NCBI RefSeq assembly: GCF_003086295.3
Contig: NC_092047.1
Coordinates: 64,646,054-64,710,053 of the forward strand
From: Arachis hypogaea
Lineage: Eukaryota > Streptophyta > Magnoliopsida > Fabales > Fabaceae
Reading direction: 5' to 3'
DNA length: 64,000 nt
Below are positions 1 through 10,143 of the stretch, in pieces. The notes beneath the pieces are model-generated. The model had not been told where the DNA came from and did not search any database. It worked only from the letters and a program-made list of their open reading frames with translations. Each line of letters begins with the position of its first letter. Position 1 is the stretch's first letter. The translations under genes and the position numbers were made by a program.

Positions 1-219
1 TTAGAATGTGAAACCCGTTTCTGCAAATTGGTTTATAAATATACATATTGAAAAATAGTGATTTTGCATAATCTTGTGTCTTTCACGTGGGATTGATTGA
101 AAATTTTTGGTACCCTTTCAAGTAGAATCTTACATCTCTAATTTATGTTGTTATTACTTGAGTTTTCTTTTTTAATTATTATAGTTAACTTGTTATTACT
201 GTGATTCGATCACTTGTAG

Positions 220-441
220 GCCAAACTCACTAAGCTTCTCAAGAACCTTATGGCAAAGGTTTCTACTATGAAGAATACAGAGCAGGTGCACACTTTTATC
301 TGATGCAGGGTAGTGGATGACTGCAAAAATAAGTTTCTAGTGTGTGTAATGCTGGTTGTTTTGCTTTTCAAATTGTAGATTTTAGAGCAACTTCCTCGGG
401 TGATATCATCTTTGGATGCATATATGGATAATGGATTGCAA
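220..441 (+). pseudogene. Captured exon pair of an unidentified host gene
   Basis: Two short exon-like blocks sit behind good splice acceptors. 220-285 (22 codons, after CACTTGTAG, followed by GTGCAC) and 379-441 (21 codons, after AAATTGTAG) join in phase into a helical peptide; the second block begins ILEQLPRVISSLDAYMDNGL. I do not recognise the family with confidence. The block is followed by a stop within a few codons, and there are no other exons nearby. Its neighbours downstream are fragments of other genes, so it is probably a third captured fragment. Confidence 0.4.
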
Positions 442-1749
442 AAGTTAGAACTTCCTCTTATCTGATTGGCTATACTTACATGTTTAGAAATTGGAACCTC
501 CTTTTTAATCTATGTTTGATTTTTCTCAACTAGAATCAAATTCTTGTCTCTAGAATCAATTTGGATCGAAGTGAAAATTTTTACTGTGTTAGAATTACAT
601 TGAGAGGAAGTAGCAGACATAAAAACCAGTTATGTTAGAATTAATTATACCTAAAATCAATTATACAAAATTGTATTTTGACAATGTTGCTTGTGTGGTT
701 TTATGAGCTTTACTGATGTGCTAAATTGCTAATTATAGGTGATAACCCGCTAGCAAGTGCAAGTAAACCTCGTTCAAAGTCAGGAGGGAGCTGACTGAAG
801 CTTAAGAGGAAGCTGCGTTCCACTCACCCAACTGTTCTTCAAGTTTCTTTGCTAGGTGAGGACAGCGAATTCATCTTCTTTCTTTTCTCCTCTAATTCAA
901 AATTCTGATAATTCTCTTGTTCCATTTTTTCCAGTTTATTCAATTTCTTTTAACAGAACTACCACCACAAGCAAAGAGAGGTGAGTGATTTTCTCTCCTC
1001 TGTGTTTAATTTGGTCGAATGGCCTTGTAAAATGTAACCAAAATTCTGGTTCTTGGAACGGTTAAGGTTTAGGCTCAAGAGAAAAACAGGGACAAGTCTT
1101 GTGTATTTGATCAACAAAGAGGTAAGGGTTAGAATAGTTAGATATTGATTTTAGCTGTATTTGGTGATTAAATGGCAGAAACCTTTCCATTGAGTATGTT
1201 TATTCTCAAATAAGTTAGGCTACATAATATATTTATTGACCAGTCAGCTGCTTGATTCTTGGATCTGTATGTGAATGATTGTTGCTTTCTTAATCAGCAG
1301 TTTACTTTGTAGTGGTAAATGGTAATGTTCTAATAAAAAAAAATCAAGTACTAATGGGGACTATTATTCATTTGTCTAGAGTAGTTTACTGATTTCATGT
1401 TAATTATTTTTGTTGCATGTGGATTATATATGCTGCAGTATTTTCGTGGCTCATGGCAATTTATCAACTATTGTCAACTATTGAGCTTCATGTTCCTAAA
1501 TATTCCTATCATTGAATTCAGCATTTCAAAGTTTTTTCTTTCTCTGAGACTGTGCCAACTGGAGTTAAAATTTGAGTGAAGCAAAAGGAACATATTTGTT
1601 CTTTATCTTACCTTCTGATAAAGAATAGAATAGTGTCCTTATGTTTATCAATTTGCCCGGTTTTTATTTTTGACGTTAACTCCACCTTAAACAATTTTGA
1701 TACTCACACTTATTCACTTACAAAATCCACCAATATCATGGTTTTGCAG
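442..1749 (+). other. Non-coding transposon cargo, no gene recognised
   Basis: About 1.3 kb of AT-rich intron-like or UTR-like sequence between captured exons. A region near 740-1130 has less biased composition and acceptor/donor-like steps (for example near 960-985), which could be leader exons of the SnRK1 gene, but I cannot support a coding call. Confidence 0.4.
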
Positions 1750-1989
1750 ATTGACGAAGAGCTTCTTCAGGAAGTGGTTAATATGGGATTGACAGAAATC
1801 AATTGGTTGAATCTTTATGCAACAGGATCCAAAATGAGGTCTATGCCCTTCATTCTCTCCTTTCATGTCTTCTTGATTGTCTCTTATTATTATCTATATA
1901 TTTCTGGTACTGTGGCAAACTACTTGTTATTGGATAACTGGTTCCATGTTTCTAGTGGCTATGTTGGAGCTGAGTTTCAAGAGACTATG
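1750..1989 (+). pseudogene. SnRK1 (AKIN10-type) catalytic subunit fragment, UBA-region exons
   Basis: The block starting IDEELLQEVVNMG after a CAG acceptor at 1747-1749, and the block from 1906 reading GTVANYLLLDNWFHVSSGY then VGAEFQETM, match the UBA and linker part of plant SNF1-related kinase 1 alpha subunits, which sense energy status. A one-base loss near 1787-1792 shifts the frame; in the neighbouring frame the continuation DRNQLVESL is readable, confirming the family. The intron between the exons (1839-1905) is retained, which points to DNA capture rather than a processed copy. Kinase domain and regulatory C-terminus are absent. The fragment ends at a stop soon after 1989. It cannot make a functional kinase. 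Confidence 0.85.
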
Positions 1990-2370
1990 GTTGACTCTTT
2001 ACCTTAGATAGTTGACTCTTTTAAGTCTTAATAGATCTAATAATATCTCTTCCTCTGCTCAATATCTCCCACTTATTTATTTATTTTCATGTGGTTTTGT
2101 TGTTACCATGTTTGGTTAATGTGAGTGTTGAGCTGAAAAAGAGTAATGTCTGTGTTCTTTTAGCAATTGACTAATGTTGTTGGGACCCTTCATTTTTAAT
2201 GTTTTCCTTTAATTTTTCAATATGAAGTGAATGACCCTTTTTGCCTTGTGAACATGGAGGTTACTAAGGAAGAGCTTAATGCAAAAATGAGAGAAAAAAG
2301 TTTCCAACTTTTGGTCTGAAAAAAACCATGCAAAGTTTCCAACATGTTTGTGTTTTGTTTTGTGGCATAT
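1990..2370 (+). other. Transposon cargo between two captured gene fragments
   Basis: T-rich intron-like sequence linking the SnRK1 fragment to the ARF fragment. The stretch near 2243-2300 may be weakly coding, but no protein family is recognisable. Confidence 0.35.
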
Positions 2371-2744
2371 GGGGCTAGTGATGATTTGTTTAAAGAGCTA
2401 TGGAGGCTGTGCAAGGCCATTAATGGATGTTCCTTGTGTTCAAGACAGAGTTTTCTATTTCCCTCAGGGTCACATTGAATTGGTATGATATACACTTCTT
2501 TACCTAGTTTCTGATTTTGTTTGTGAATTTTATTTTTTTCCATTTTTGTGCTATGTATGCTTTCAAATTTAAGCCTTAAGGGGTTTAGTAAGTGTTATAT
2601 AATTTTGATTTTTTTCTTTTATAGTTGCCAGAACCTACAGAACAAGATTTGAGGCAGATGAAGAACCAGAAATCTCCCAAATACGATCTTCCGTCGAACA
2701 AGATATTTAAAGAACAAGATTTTTTTTCTCTTCTATCAGAAGGT
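2371..2744 (+). pseudogene. Auxin response factor (ARF) N-terminal fragment
   Basis: The exon at 2371-2482 encodes ELWRLC and, after a one-base frameshift, PLMDVPCVQDRVFYFPQGH, the conserved start of ARF transcription factors just before the B3 DNA-binding domain. The exon ends at a GT donor (2483). A second exon begins after TTATAG at 2625 (LPEPTEQDLRQMK...) and matches the ARF linker in position, though it diverges and then runs into a stop near 2745. B3 and dimerisation domains are missing. The retained intron (2483-2624) again indicates genomic capture. The LC(AG)PLVDVP and QERVYYFPQGH words favour an ARF9/18-like source, but the subgroup is a guess. Confidence 0.85.
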
Positions 2745-3078
2745 TAATAACTTTTATTAGAAGATACTTATGTAGGATACAATATTTTGGTTTTTTATAG
2801 TTTATTAGTAGTAAATTCTAAGTGGTCTAATGTATATTTTGATATGGGTATGTTTAATTTAGTGTGAGATGTATGAATACTCATTTATGATCATCCCAAT
2901 ATTTTTAGTTCATTATAAATATATTTTGTTATTGGATAATTTTTATTATTTAAAGAATATTGTATGGTATTATTATGTATTTATTTTTATTTTATAATTT
3001 TTAACTAATTTAATTAAAAAAATAGATTTATATATAATCATATTACTAAATATTAGGTTTTAGAAAAAAAAATTATTA

Positions 3079-3079
<1 letters not shown>

Positions 3080-3122
<43 letters not shown>
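3080..3122. repeat. (TA)n microsatellite
   Basis: About 21 uninterrupted TA units inside AT-rich DNA of the CACTA element, between the ARF fragment and the subterminal repeat array. It is likely polymorphic in length. Confidence 0.95.
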
Positions 3123-3126
<4 letters not shown>

Positions 3127-3139
3127 AATAAAAAAAAAC

Positions 3140-3540
3140 AATGAGGGACCTAAGGCTACACTTATATACAGTAGCTATAGTATACAAAAAAAAAAGAGGG
3201 ATCTAAGGCTACGCTTATAAAAAGTAGCTATGGTATACAATGTTGCTACGCTTTACAAGTGATGTAGTAGCGTTAAAAAGCGTAGCCTATTCTGGAAAAA
3301 TGAAAGCTGAAAAGCGTAGCCTTTGGTCCTAGACAGCATCACTTGAAAAGCGTAGCCTATTCTCAAACGCCAAAAGCGTAGCCTTTGGTGCAGAAAAGCG
3401 TAGCCTTTGAGAATAGGCAACGGCCGAATAGGAATCACCCCAAAAAGCGTAGCCGTAGCCCAAAAAGCGTAGCCGTAGCCTAAGGCATCATTTTTTTTTA
3501 CTTTTGGCTACACTTTTCAAGTGTACCTGAATGGGTATTT
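3140..3540. repeat. CACTA subterminal repeat array (GCGTAGCC units)
   Basis: At least ten copies, in both orientations, of a unit like AAAAGCGTAGCC / GGCTACGCTTTT, spaced roughly 20-30 bp, immediately internal to the CACTA terminus. Such arrays are the usual transposase-binding region of CACTA elements. Two neighbouring copies (about 3441-3480) are near-perfect tandem duplicates. Confidence 0.85.
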
Positions 3541-3551
3541 TTCTTGTAGTG
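3531..3551 (-). repeat. CACTA terminal inverted repeat (right end)
   Basis: Read on the minus strand it begins CACTACAAGAAAAATACCC. The next three bases (3552-3554, ATG) would be the 3-bp target duplication. The homologous empty site in A-2 reads ACG, so the duplication is plausible but not proven. Confidence 0.8.
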
Positions 3552-4192
3552 ATGTTTCCAAATCCAACTTCCCCACACTTAATTCATGAGCACTCTCACT
3601 AGTCTAAGCTAACCAAGGATTCAAATTAAGGACATTATTGTTTTTTGCTTAGAGTTAGTGATGAGTTAAAGTAAAGAACAAAGGGGTATAATAGGCTCAA
3701 CATTGGTTTGCAAGGGATAATGAAGGGTAAGGCCATATGGGTATGTAAGCTTAGGGAAACAAGGGCCTCAATCATATAAGTGCATGCATACATCAAATAA
3801 TGAAAATATAGAATTAAGCAAGACAAAGATCACAATTTTAGAGAGAAAAACACACACGAAAAATAAAATATTGGTTGATAAGATGCAACCAATCAAATAG
3901 GCTCAAAATCTTACTAGTTTTGTGTGTTCGAGCTCTAAACCATGTTCCAAAATAATATTTCTTCAGACAAGTTTATCAAAAATTTTAAATCAAATTAGTG
4001 AAATGTTAAAAAAAGTTTCTTGAAAAAGAAAATAATACTTTAACCAAGTGGTAAAATATGCACAAAATCAAACAAATATGCAATCAAACATGCAAATGCA
4101 ACAATGAACAAACAAGGAAAATAAAACATTGGTGTTGAGAAGAAAATAACTAACCCATGGAGATTAGTATTGACCTCCCCACACTTAAAGAT

Positions 4193-4210
4193 TGCACTGT
4201 CCTCGGTGCA
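4193..4210 (-). other. RGGA-loop hairpin upstream of TTTAAGTGTGGGG (A-1b copy)
   Basis: On the minus strand TGCACCG-AGGA-CAGTGCA folds into a 7-bp stem with one C/A mismatch and the four-base loop AGGA, followed by TTTAAGTGTGGGGAGG. It corresponds to the perfect hairpin in A-2 at 11575-11592. Confidence 0.7.
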
Positions 4211-4884
4211 TGCTAAGATGTGCAGGTGGACGGGCTGCTTCAACTGATGCTTTTCTCCAAAGATTATGCAGGTGGACTTGTCTGTCGCTCCATATAGAAG
4301 TTCTTTTCCATTCCTTTTTCGGTGGCCATCCTGAAAGAAGAGAAAAAGAAGAAAAGTAACCTAGAAACAAAGATAGAAAATAAATAATATATGGGTGTTA
4401 ATGCCAAATAATAAGGGTCTCAATTACATAGTAGCTACAACATGCATGTGAAAAAACAGTAGAAGCAAATGGCAAATCAAGAGTGCAAAAATTTACAATA
4501 AAGGGGAAGAGAGTGTGGGTAATGCAAGAAAATATAAATTTATGTCAATGCAAATGGAATACAAGTATCAGAAAAGATCAATATTGACTTAAATAATATT
4601 ACCCAACAGTGGAAAACAAGTCACTAAGTACCAAATTAATACCAGAAAAGAGACAACAGTTGAAAAAGAAAATTTAACACCAATGGAAAAATAATAAATT
4701 TAGATAAGAAAATAAAAATATGCACAAAATTAAAATGCAATGAATGAAAGTATGCAAATAAATTAAGTAAATTAGAGTGAACGTGAAGAAGGATGAGAAG
4801 TTAAAGAGATGAAGAAGAAGAAAGTAAGAAAGGAAGAAGAAAGAAGGAGAAAAGATAGAAGAAAAAGGTAAGAATTTAGAAACG

Positions 4885-5300
4885 GGGCGCGATGCGCGCG
4901 CGCAGGGCACGCGTGCACGTGAAAACTGCATTAACCATGTGACGCGTATGCGTGGATGACGCGGTCGCGTGAATGGCCATATTTTGAAAATGACGCGGTC
5001 GCGTGATGGGGCTGGTGCTTCCAGCATCAGTCCAGCCCAGTTCCATCATAACTCTCTACCATACACCTCTTTACGTCGATTTTGCAGGGCCACGCGTTCG
5101 CGTGGGTGACGCTGTCGCGTGGGAGGCTCTTTTTTAGAACAACGCGATCGCGTGGGTGACGCGATCGCGTGGGCATGCTTGTGCCTAAGGCATGCCTCCA
5201 GCCGCGCTTTCGCGTGACTCTCTGCTTCTTTCTTCCTTTTCATGAATGCACATATGACGCGTACGCATCAGGGACGCTTGCGCGTCGCGTGCAATTTTTT
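4885..5300. repeat. CG-rich palindrome cluster (ACGCG/CGCGT type)
   Basis: Dense short CG palindromes such as ACGCGATCGCGT and GACGCG(G/A)TCGCGTG in otherwise AT-rich DNA. The corresponding A-2 block is 12285-12690. Spurious cysteine/arginine-rich open frames here are by-products of the repeat. Confidence 0.8.
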
Positions 5301-5441
5301 TTTTATTATGCAGAATGCAAATGCAAATGCAGATGAATATGCAAGAATTATGAATGAACACTAATAAAAATAAAATAAAATAAAAATAAGCAATCAACAA
5401 TTTAAAATAAAACTAAGACTGAAAGAGAACGAGCATACCAT

Positions 5442-5459
5442 GGTGGGTTGTCTCCCACC
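5442..5459 (-). other. AGRCAA-loop hairpin 3' of ORF-x (A-1b copy)
   Basis: Minus strand GGTGGG-AGACAA-CCCACC, a perfect 6-bp stem, about 50 nt downstream of the ORF-x stop at 5509. The same structure with other stem sequences occurs in A-2, B, C and D. Confidence 0.75.
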
Positions 5460-5508
5460 TAGCACTTTTAGTTAAAGTCCTTAAGTTAGACATTTGGTGA
5501 GCTCCTTG

Positions 5509-6915
5509 TCATGGTGGCTTGTGCTTTAACTCGTCTTGAAACTTCCACCAATGCTTGGACTTCCAATAAGCTCTATCAATATTAAGTAAATTTCTCAAGC
5601 TTTGATGGAGTTCTTCACAAGCTTTGAGCTCCCAAATTTGATACTCATATATTCTCGGATCCCAAATCTTGTTTCTACACCTATCTTCAAGTGGATCATG
5701 ATGATTCCATTCAGGTGGTTCAGCCTTAGAATTCTCATTTAGGCACCCAAACATCCTCCTAGACCCAATTAATTGAGAATTATGCCAACCCTTGCAATCA
5801 GGCCTTGAGCTTCCAACCATAACGAACCTAGGATGGTGTTGCCAACCACTACCCATCTCCCTTTTACTCTTAATACCATAAAGAGCTCTAAGCTAACCAT
5901 CTGTCTCAAGTAAACCATATTCAAGTGGGAAAGTAAAGGTCAAGGATAAGAATTTTATCCACTTGAATGTTGTATTGGATGGTAATGGCTTTGGGGGGGA
6001 GGTCTCCAACAGCTTTGGCAAGGTGATTTCAAGCTCCATTCCCTTGTGCTCTCCTTTGGCAACTTCCTCCTCTTTGCGAGCTTCTTCAGCTTTAACCCCT
6101 TCCTCTTGGTAGCTTTCTTCCAATTCAAACTCTTCTTCATGGCTTACCAAGGGCATGGGAGGTTGTGCTTCTTCTTCTTTAATCTCCATCTCTTGATCAA
6201 CATCTTCAAAGTCTTTAGCCATGACATGCCTTGGAGGTTGTACACCCTCTTCAACATCAAATTCAAACGTCTTGGAAGGAGGTTCTATGATTGGACTTTC
6301 CGATGGAGGTTCTGCATCTCCTAGGTCTTCAACCACTTCTTCTTCTTCTTCTTTAATAATTACTGCTTTGTCCAGTTGTTTTAGTATAAAATCGTACTTA
6401 TCCTTGATGATTTCCTTTCCATGACAACTCCTTTCAACTATTCCTTCATCTTCAAGTACAAAATCCAGCTCCTCCTTGTTTTCTTCCTTCACTAATTCTT
6501 CAACCACTCCTTCGAATTCAAGGGTCTCTACTACCTCCACCTGTAGGGCCTCCTCTAGCTTTTTATGAAGCATGAATTCGCGAAGGTGATCCCTTTTTTC
6601 TTGTTCCATATCAATAGCATAACTGGGATCATCTTGCTCTTGAATTGATGGATGTGGGTGCTCTTTCATGGAGGGTGGTGATGGGATAGGAATATTATTA
6701 TGTGGTTGAAAAGGAAGCGCACTGAAGCTTGAGGGTTGAATATTGGAGGTAGAGGGTTGGTCCATGCGGGATATAAGATTTTGGAGTGTAGAGGTGAGAC
6801 CAATGATATTAGAGATGAGTGTGTTGTTATCCAATGGAGGTTGGGTTGGACAGGAGGGTTCATTTGATGGGAGAGAGGGCGCATAATACGGAGGTGGTTC
6901 TTCTTGATAAGGATA
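5509..6915 (-). pseudogene. ORF-x of A-1b: acidic protein of unknown function with ETDG-x-LR block
   Basis: One reading frame from about 6915 to 5509, interrupted only by a TAG about 36 bases 5' of codon 5856. I do not recognise a known domain; it is not a recognisable gag or pol. In order it shows a Pro/Gln/Tyr-rich N-terminal part, a serine/proline stretch, a long Glu/Lys-rich middle (for example EEEEEVVEDLGDAEPP), then LPKLLETSP..., LEYGLLETDG, the stop, LRALYG, and a C-terminal part with DRCRNKIWDP and KACEELHQSLRNLL. It matches A-2's ORF in the same frame and ends alike (KHKPP). The N-terminal segment seen in A-2 is missing or rearranged here. It lies where gag-pol would be expected. Confidence 0.7.
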
Positions 6916-7044
6916 TGGATATGGTGGACACCCTTGTAATTACCAACAAGCCCCACCATATGCTTATGAACCATCTCCCCAACATACCTTTGAACCACCA
7001 AACTCACAAGCCCCTTTCCACCATTCACCCCCATATGACCCTAA
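6916..7044 (+). pseudogene. Inverted piece of ORF-x N-terminal region
   Basis: On the plus strand this reads GGHPCNYQQAPPYAYEPSP and FEPPNSQAPFHHSPPYDPN, homologous to the minus-strand ORF-x of A-2 near 14130-14260. All other ORF-x sequence of A-1b is on the minus strand, so this ~130-bp piece has flipped. Its left boundary is uncertain by about 20 bases. Confidence 0.65.
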
Positions 7045-7769
7045 CCTGGCATTGCAGTAGTAATCATAAAATAAAAGGAATCCTAATCCTAAAACCTAAG
7101 GGAGAGGAGAGAGCCTCTCTCTCTAGAAAACTACATCTAAAACCTAAAATTATGTGAATATCCAAGTCATCCCATGGATGAATGGATTCCCTGCTTTATA
7201 GTCTCTAATATGTGTTTTCTGAGCCGAAAACTGGGCCAGAAACAGCCTAGAAATCGCTGGGGGCAAAATCTGCCACGCTGATTTTTGTCACTGCGACGCA
7301 TCCGCGTGAAGCACGCGTTCGCGTTGCCTAGCTGTACGGCCACTATGGCAAATTATATATCAAATCGAAGTTCCGAACGTTAGCTTTCCAATGCAACTGG
7401 AACCGCCTCATTTGGACATCTGTAGCTCAAGTTATGGTCGATTTAGTACCAGGAGGTCAGGCTGGACAACTTTAGCAGTTCCTTCAGTTTCTTGTATTCC
7501 TTCTAGTTTTGCATGCTTCCTTTCCATCCTCTGAGCCATTCCTGCCCTGTAATCTCTGAAAACACTTAACACACATATCAAGGCATTGAATGGTAATAAG
7601 AGAGGATTAAGCATAGAAATTTTAAAGGCCAAAGAAGCATGTTTTCAATCATAGCACAAAATCAGGAAGGAAAACGTAAACTCATGCAAATCATATGAAT
7701 AAGTGTATGAAAGATTGATAAAATCCACTCAATTGAACACAAGATAAACCGTAAAATTGTGGTTTATCA
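7045..7769 (-). repeat. Partial LTR of A-2 subfamily (A-1b)
   Basis: Aligns with A-2's LTR from about 15390 to 16105, including the run of TCTAGAAA(A)CTACATCTAAAACCTAAA and the end GTGGTTTATCA. It keeps the LTR 5' (U3) end, read on the minus strand as TGATAAACCAC, and lacks the 3' half and primer site. Confidence 0.8.
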
Positions 7770-8550
7770 ATGTCCATGGTGATTCTGCATCTCCTAGATC
7801 TTCAACCACTTCTTCCTTTTCTTCAATGATCCTAAGTTTCTCCAATTGTTCCAATACAAAGCTTGACTCTTCCTTCTTTCTCATCGAATTTTCCAATCTT
7901 TTCTTTATACTTTTCTCTTCTTTTGGTTTTTCATATGTGGCCACGGAAACACCTTGAGTGTTCAAGCATTGGTAGGCTAAGGTGTGCACTACCTTGGTCA
8001 AATTAGTCACAAACTCTAGAGTGTTCCTTTGCATATCCGCTTGGCCTTGAAGTAGCAAGATAAGAGAATCATCTATTGGGACTTAGGGTGGGTAGGAAGG
8101 TTCATCATTTTGGAGAAAGGGCTTATATTGAGAAGGTGGTTCTTCATAGTGGTTATGATAAGGTTGTGGTGGTTCCAAAGGTTCTTGCACATAATGGTCA
8201 TAATGATGTGGCATGGGTGATTGGTCATATGGTGGATATGGGTCATAAGAGGGTGCTTGGTAAAGATGGGCTTGTGAGCATGGTTGATAGTCATGTTGAG
8301 GATAAGGTCCACAAGCATACGGTGGTGGTGCTTGATTATCACACAAAGAATCACCATAGCCATTAAATTGACATGCACTAGGATGTGAATTATACCTATA
8401 AGTATCCGGAGGTTGTTGCCAATAGGAGTGATCAATTCCTTGAGGCTCCTCCCATCTTAGAGTGTTCCATCCTTGATGCATATTATTATTGAAGTCCACC
8501 ATTTCTACAACATAATTAGAACCAAACTCATAGCCAAAGTGAGAATTCAT
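7770..8550 (-). pseudogene. ORF-x of A-1a, N-terminal half
   Basis: Starts MNSHFGYEFGSNYVV at 8550, a start shared with A-2 (MNSHPCLYEFGSNIVV), 150 nt from the primer site. It continues in one frame through the Pro/Tyr/Gln-rich region (WEEPQGIDHSYWQQPP), a TAA stop at 8083-8085, then LLQGQADMQRNTLEFV and an acidic stretch to EVVEDLGDAESPW, where A-1b interrupts it. The function is unknown. The N-terminal composition resembles low-complexity RNA-binding or gag-like proteins only in a general way. Confidence 0.65.
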
Positions 8551-8697
8551 GGTGGAAAGAGAAAATAAGAACAAAAGCTAATAAGAAATAATGAAACAAA
8601 ATCCTAAAACTAGCAAAAACTAACAAGCAATCCAAAAATAAAGCTATTCACAATATTTACATATATACAATAACCAATAACACAACACCATTGTAAT

Positions 8698-8715
8698 TCC
8701 CCGGCAATGGCACCA
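8698..8715 (-). other. Primer-binding site of A-1a (tRNA-Asp-like)
   Basis: Minus strand TGGTGCCATTGCCGGGGA, three bases from the LTR, differing at two positions from the complement of the plant tRNA-Asp 3' end. Confidence 0.8.
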
Positions 8716-8718
8716 TTT

Positions 8719-10143
8719 TGATGAATAGGACTTTTGTCTGGTTTATAATTCACAAATGAAGTCTCGTTGTAAAGTATAGTTTCTAAACCAAACAATAATC
8801 CTTTCATACAAAAGATTGTTTGTCACAAGTAACAAACCCCTAAATTTATAAACCGAAGTATTCAAACCTCGCGTCGTTCTCCCTAGGAATTGCAATGAAG
8901 TGTCCTTGTTATTGGTTATGAGTTATGTTTTGGGGTTTTTGGGATGAAAGACATGAAAATATAAATGGCAATGAAAATAAACTAACAACTAATAAAGCTA
9001 TTGACAAGGTATGAGAACTAGAAGTCCTATCCTAGCTATCCTCCTCAATTGTGACCACAAATTATCCATTGCTACCACTTAGTTAACCTCTAACCATGGA
9101 GGAAAGTCAAGTGGATAAATTAACTTGATTGCACAAGTCCTAGCCAACTCCCAAGGGAAAGACTAGCTTTAGTGGTATTCAAATCAATTAGAAACTTCTA
9201 ATTATCAATCAACAAAGGAATTAGATAACTCAAGCATCACTAATTACTCCACCTAGGCCAAGAGAAACAAAATCTACACTAAAATCCAACCAAGCATTTC
9301 ATCAAACACTTGGAAGGCACATAGGGAAACATAGTAAATTGATAACAAAAATAGAATCTAACAACAAGTGAACGTAAGAAATCAACAATAACAATCTAAG
9401 AAAACAAGATCTACATGAATTACCTCAAATTGCATTAGAAGAAAATAGAATAAACAAAAGTAGATCTACAAACAAAGTAGAAGAAGGTATAACAAACAAT
9501 AGAAGAATCATAAATGCAACAACAAAGAATTAAGAAGAAGTAGAAGGAAGCGTGAATTAAAACCTAGATCTAAGAACTAAACATAATCCTAATCCTAATT
9601 CTAGAGAGAAATGAGAGCTTCTCTCTCTAAAACTAACTAAAAACTAGCCTAATGTGTGTCTATCCATCTCTCATATGCCTTCCCCCTCATTCCTTGGCCT
9701 TTTTAACCTTATTCCTCCAAAAATTTAGCTCCAAATGGGGTTGAAAACCCCCCAAAATCGCCAGGCACGTGTTTGACTAAAGGAATCACGTGCGGATGCA
9801 TACAGTGCGCGCGGATGCATACAGTGCGCGCGCGTGCCCACGTGCTTTTTCAAATCTTTGGCTTTTCATGATTTCTCCACTTTGTATGCTTTCCTTTCAC
9901 TCCTTTGATCCCTTCTTGGCCCCTTTTCAACCTGAAATCACTAGCAAACACATCAAGGCATCTAGTGGGACTCAAAGGTGAATCAAAATTATCAAATTAA
10001 AGGTCTAACAAGCATATTTTCACATCTAAGCACAAGTACGGAGACAATCACAAAACCATGCTATTTCATTGAATAAATGTAAGGAAAGGTTATCAAAATT
10101 CTCTAAATTTAACACAAGATAAACCCTACAAAGGGGTTTATCA
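8719..10143 (-). repeat. 5' LTR of A-1a (1425 bp)
   Basis: Bounded by the primer site on the left and TTTATCA on the right; read on the minus strand it begins TGATAAACCCC and ends ...TTCATCA. It contains a small CG-palindrome block near 9768-9842 and the CCTCGCGTCGT...CCCTAGGAATTGCAA block conserved near the 3' end of several LTRs here. LTR E at 49421 belongs to the same subfamily. Confidence 0.85.

Larger units (their letters stand above)
1..3551. mobile_element. CACTA-type DNA transposon, right-hand part, carrying captured gene fragments
   Basis: The right end reads ...CTTGTAGTG at 3543-3551; its reverse complement CACTACAAGAAAAATACCC is the classic CACTA (En/Spm) terminus. It is preceded by an array of short GCGTAGCC subterminal repeats, as expected for this superfamily. 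At 3552 the sequence changes to retroelement A-1b. The related element A-2 has an uninterrupted version of this site near 10921-10932, so the boundary is well placed. The left end lies outside the window. No transposase is visible. Instead there are intron-containing exon fragments of at least two regulatory genes, which suggests a gene-capturing (Pack-CACTA-like) non-autonomous element. That the gene fragments lie inside the same transposon is inference, because the left terminus is not seen. Confidence 0.75.
3552..5438 (-). other. 3' internal region of A-1b, no protein gene
   Basis: Non-coding sequence homologous to A-2 10921-12808. It holds the RGGA hairpin, a block of CG-rich palindromes, and a CCCCACACTTAA motif at two places (about 3573-3584 and 4177-4187). 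I see no credible coding sequence; short open frames are chance. Confidence 0.7.
3552..7769 (-). mobile_element. Non-autonomous LTR retroelement A-1b, partial
   Basis: A minus-strand internal region with ORF-x (5509-6915), homologous to A-2 at 10921-14530, plus a partial LTR at its right end (7045-7769). The LTR terminus TTTATCA at 7769 abuts the middle of ORF-x of another copy (A-1a), so A-1b inserted into A-1a. Between ORF-x and the LTR the primer site, the LTR's 3' half and the ORF start are missing, and a 130-bp piece is inverted. The left end is interrupted by the CACTA element at 3551. Confidence 0.75.
7770..10143 (-). mobile_element. Non-autonomous LTR retroelement A-1a, 5' part
   Basis: Minus-strand element with complete 5' LTR (8719-10143), primer site and the N-terminal half of ORF-x, cut at 7770 by the insertion of A-1b. 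Its remaining half should lie left of the window. The flank at 10144 is interior sequence of A-2, so A-1a inserted into A-2; the predicted target duplication is CTAAG (10144-10148). Confidence 0.75.

Noticed and set aside
1576..2007. Open frame that could be read as a small intact gene
   Set aside because: It crosses a retained intron and a frameshift of a SnRK1 fragment; no promoter, kinase domain or proper end.
4674..5400. Minus-strand open frames over the CG-rich block of A-1b
   Set aside because: Low-complexity and repeat-derived; no conservation with the frames over the A-2 block.
6046..6424. Plus-strand open frames opposite ORF-x (also 13358-13717)
   Set aside because: Phe/Ser-rich mirror frames of the Glu/Lys-rich coding strand.
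8719..10143. LTR shared between A-1a and A-2 (tandem LTR-internal-LTR structure)
   Set aside because: Its U3 differs from A-2's LTR, and the sequence at 10144 is not a PPT end, so an insertion of A-1a into A-2 fits better.
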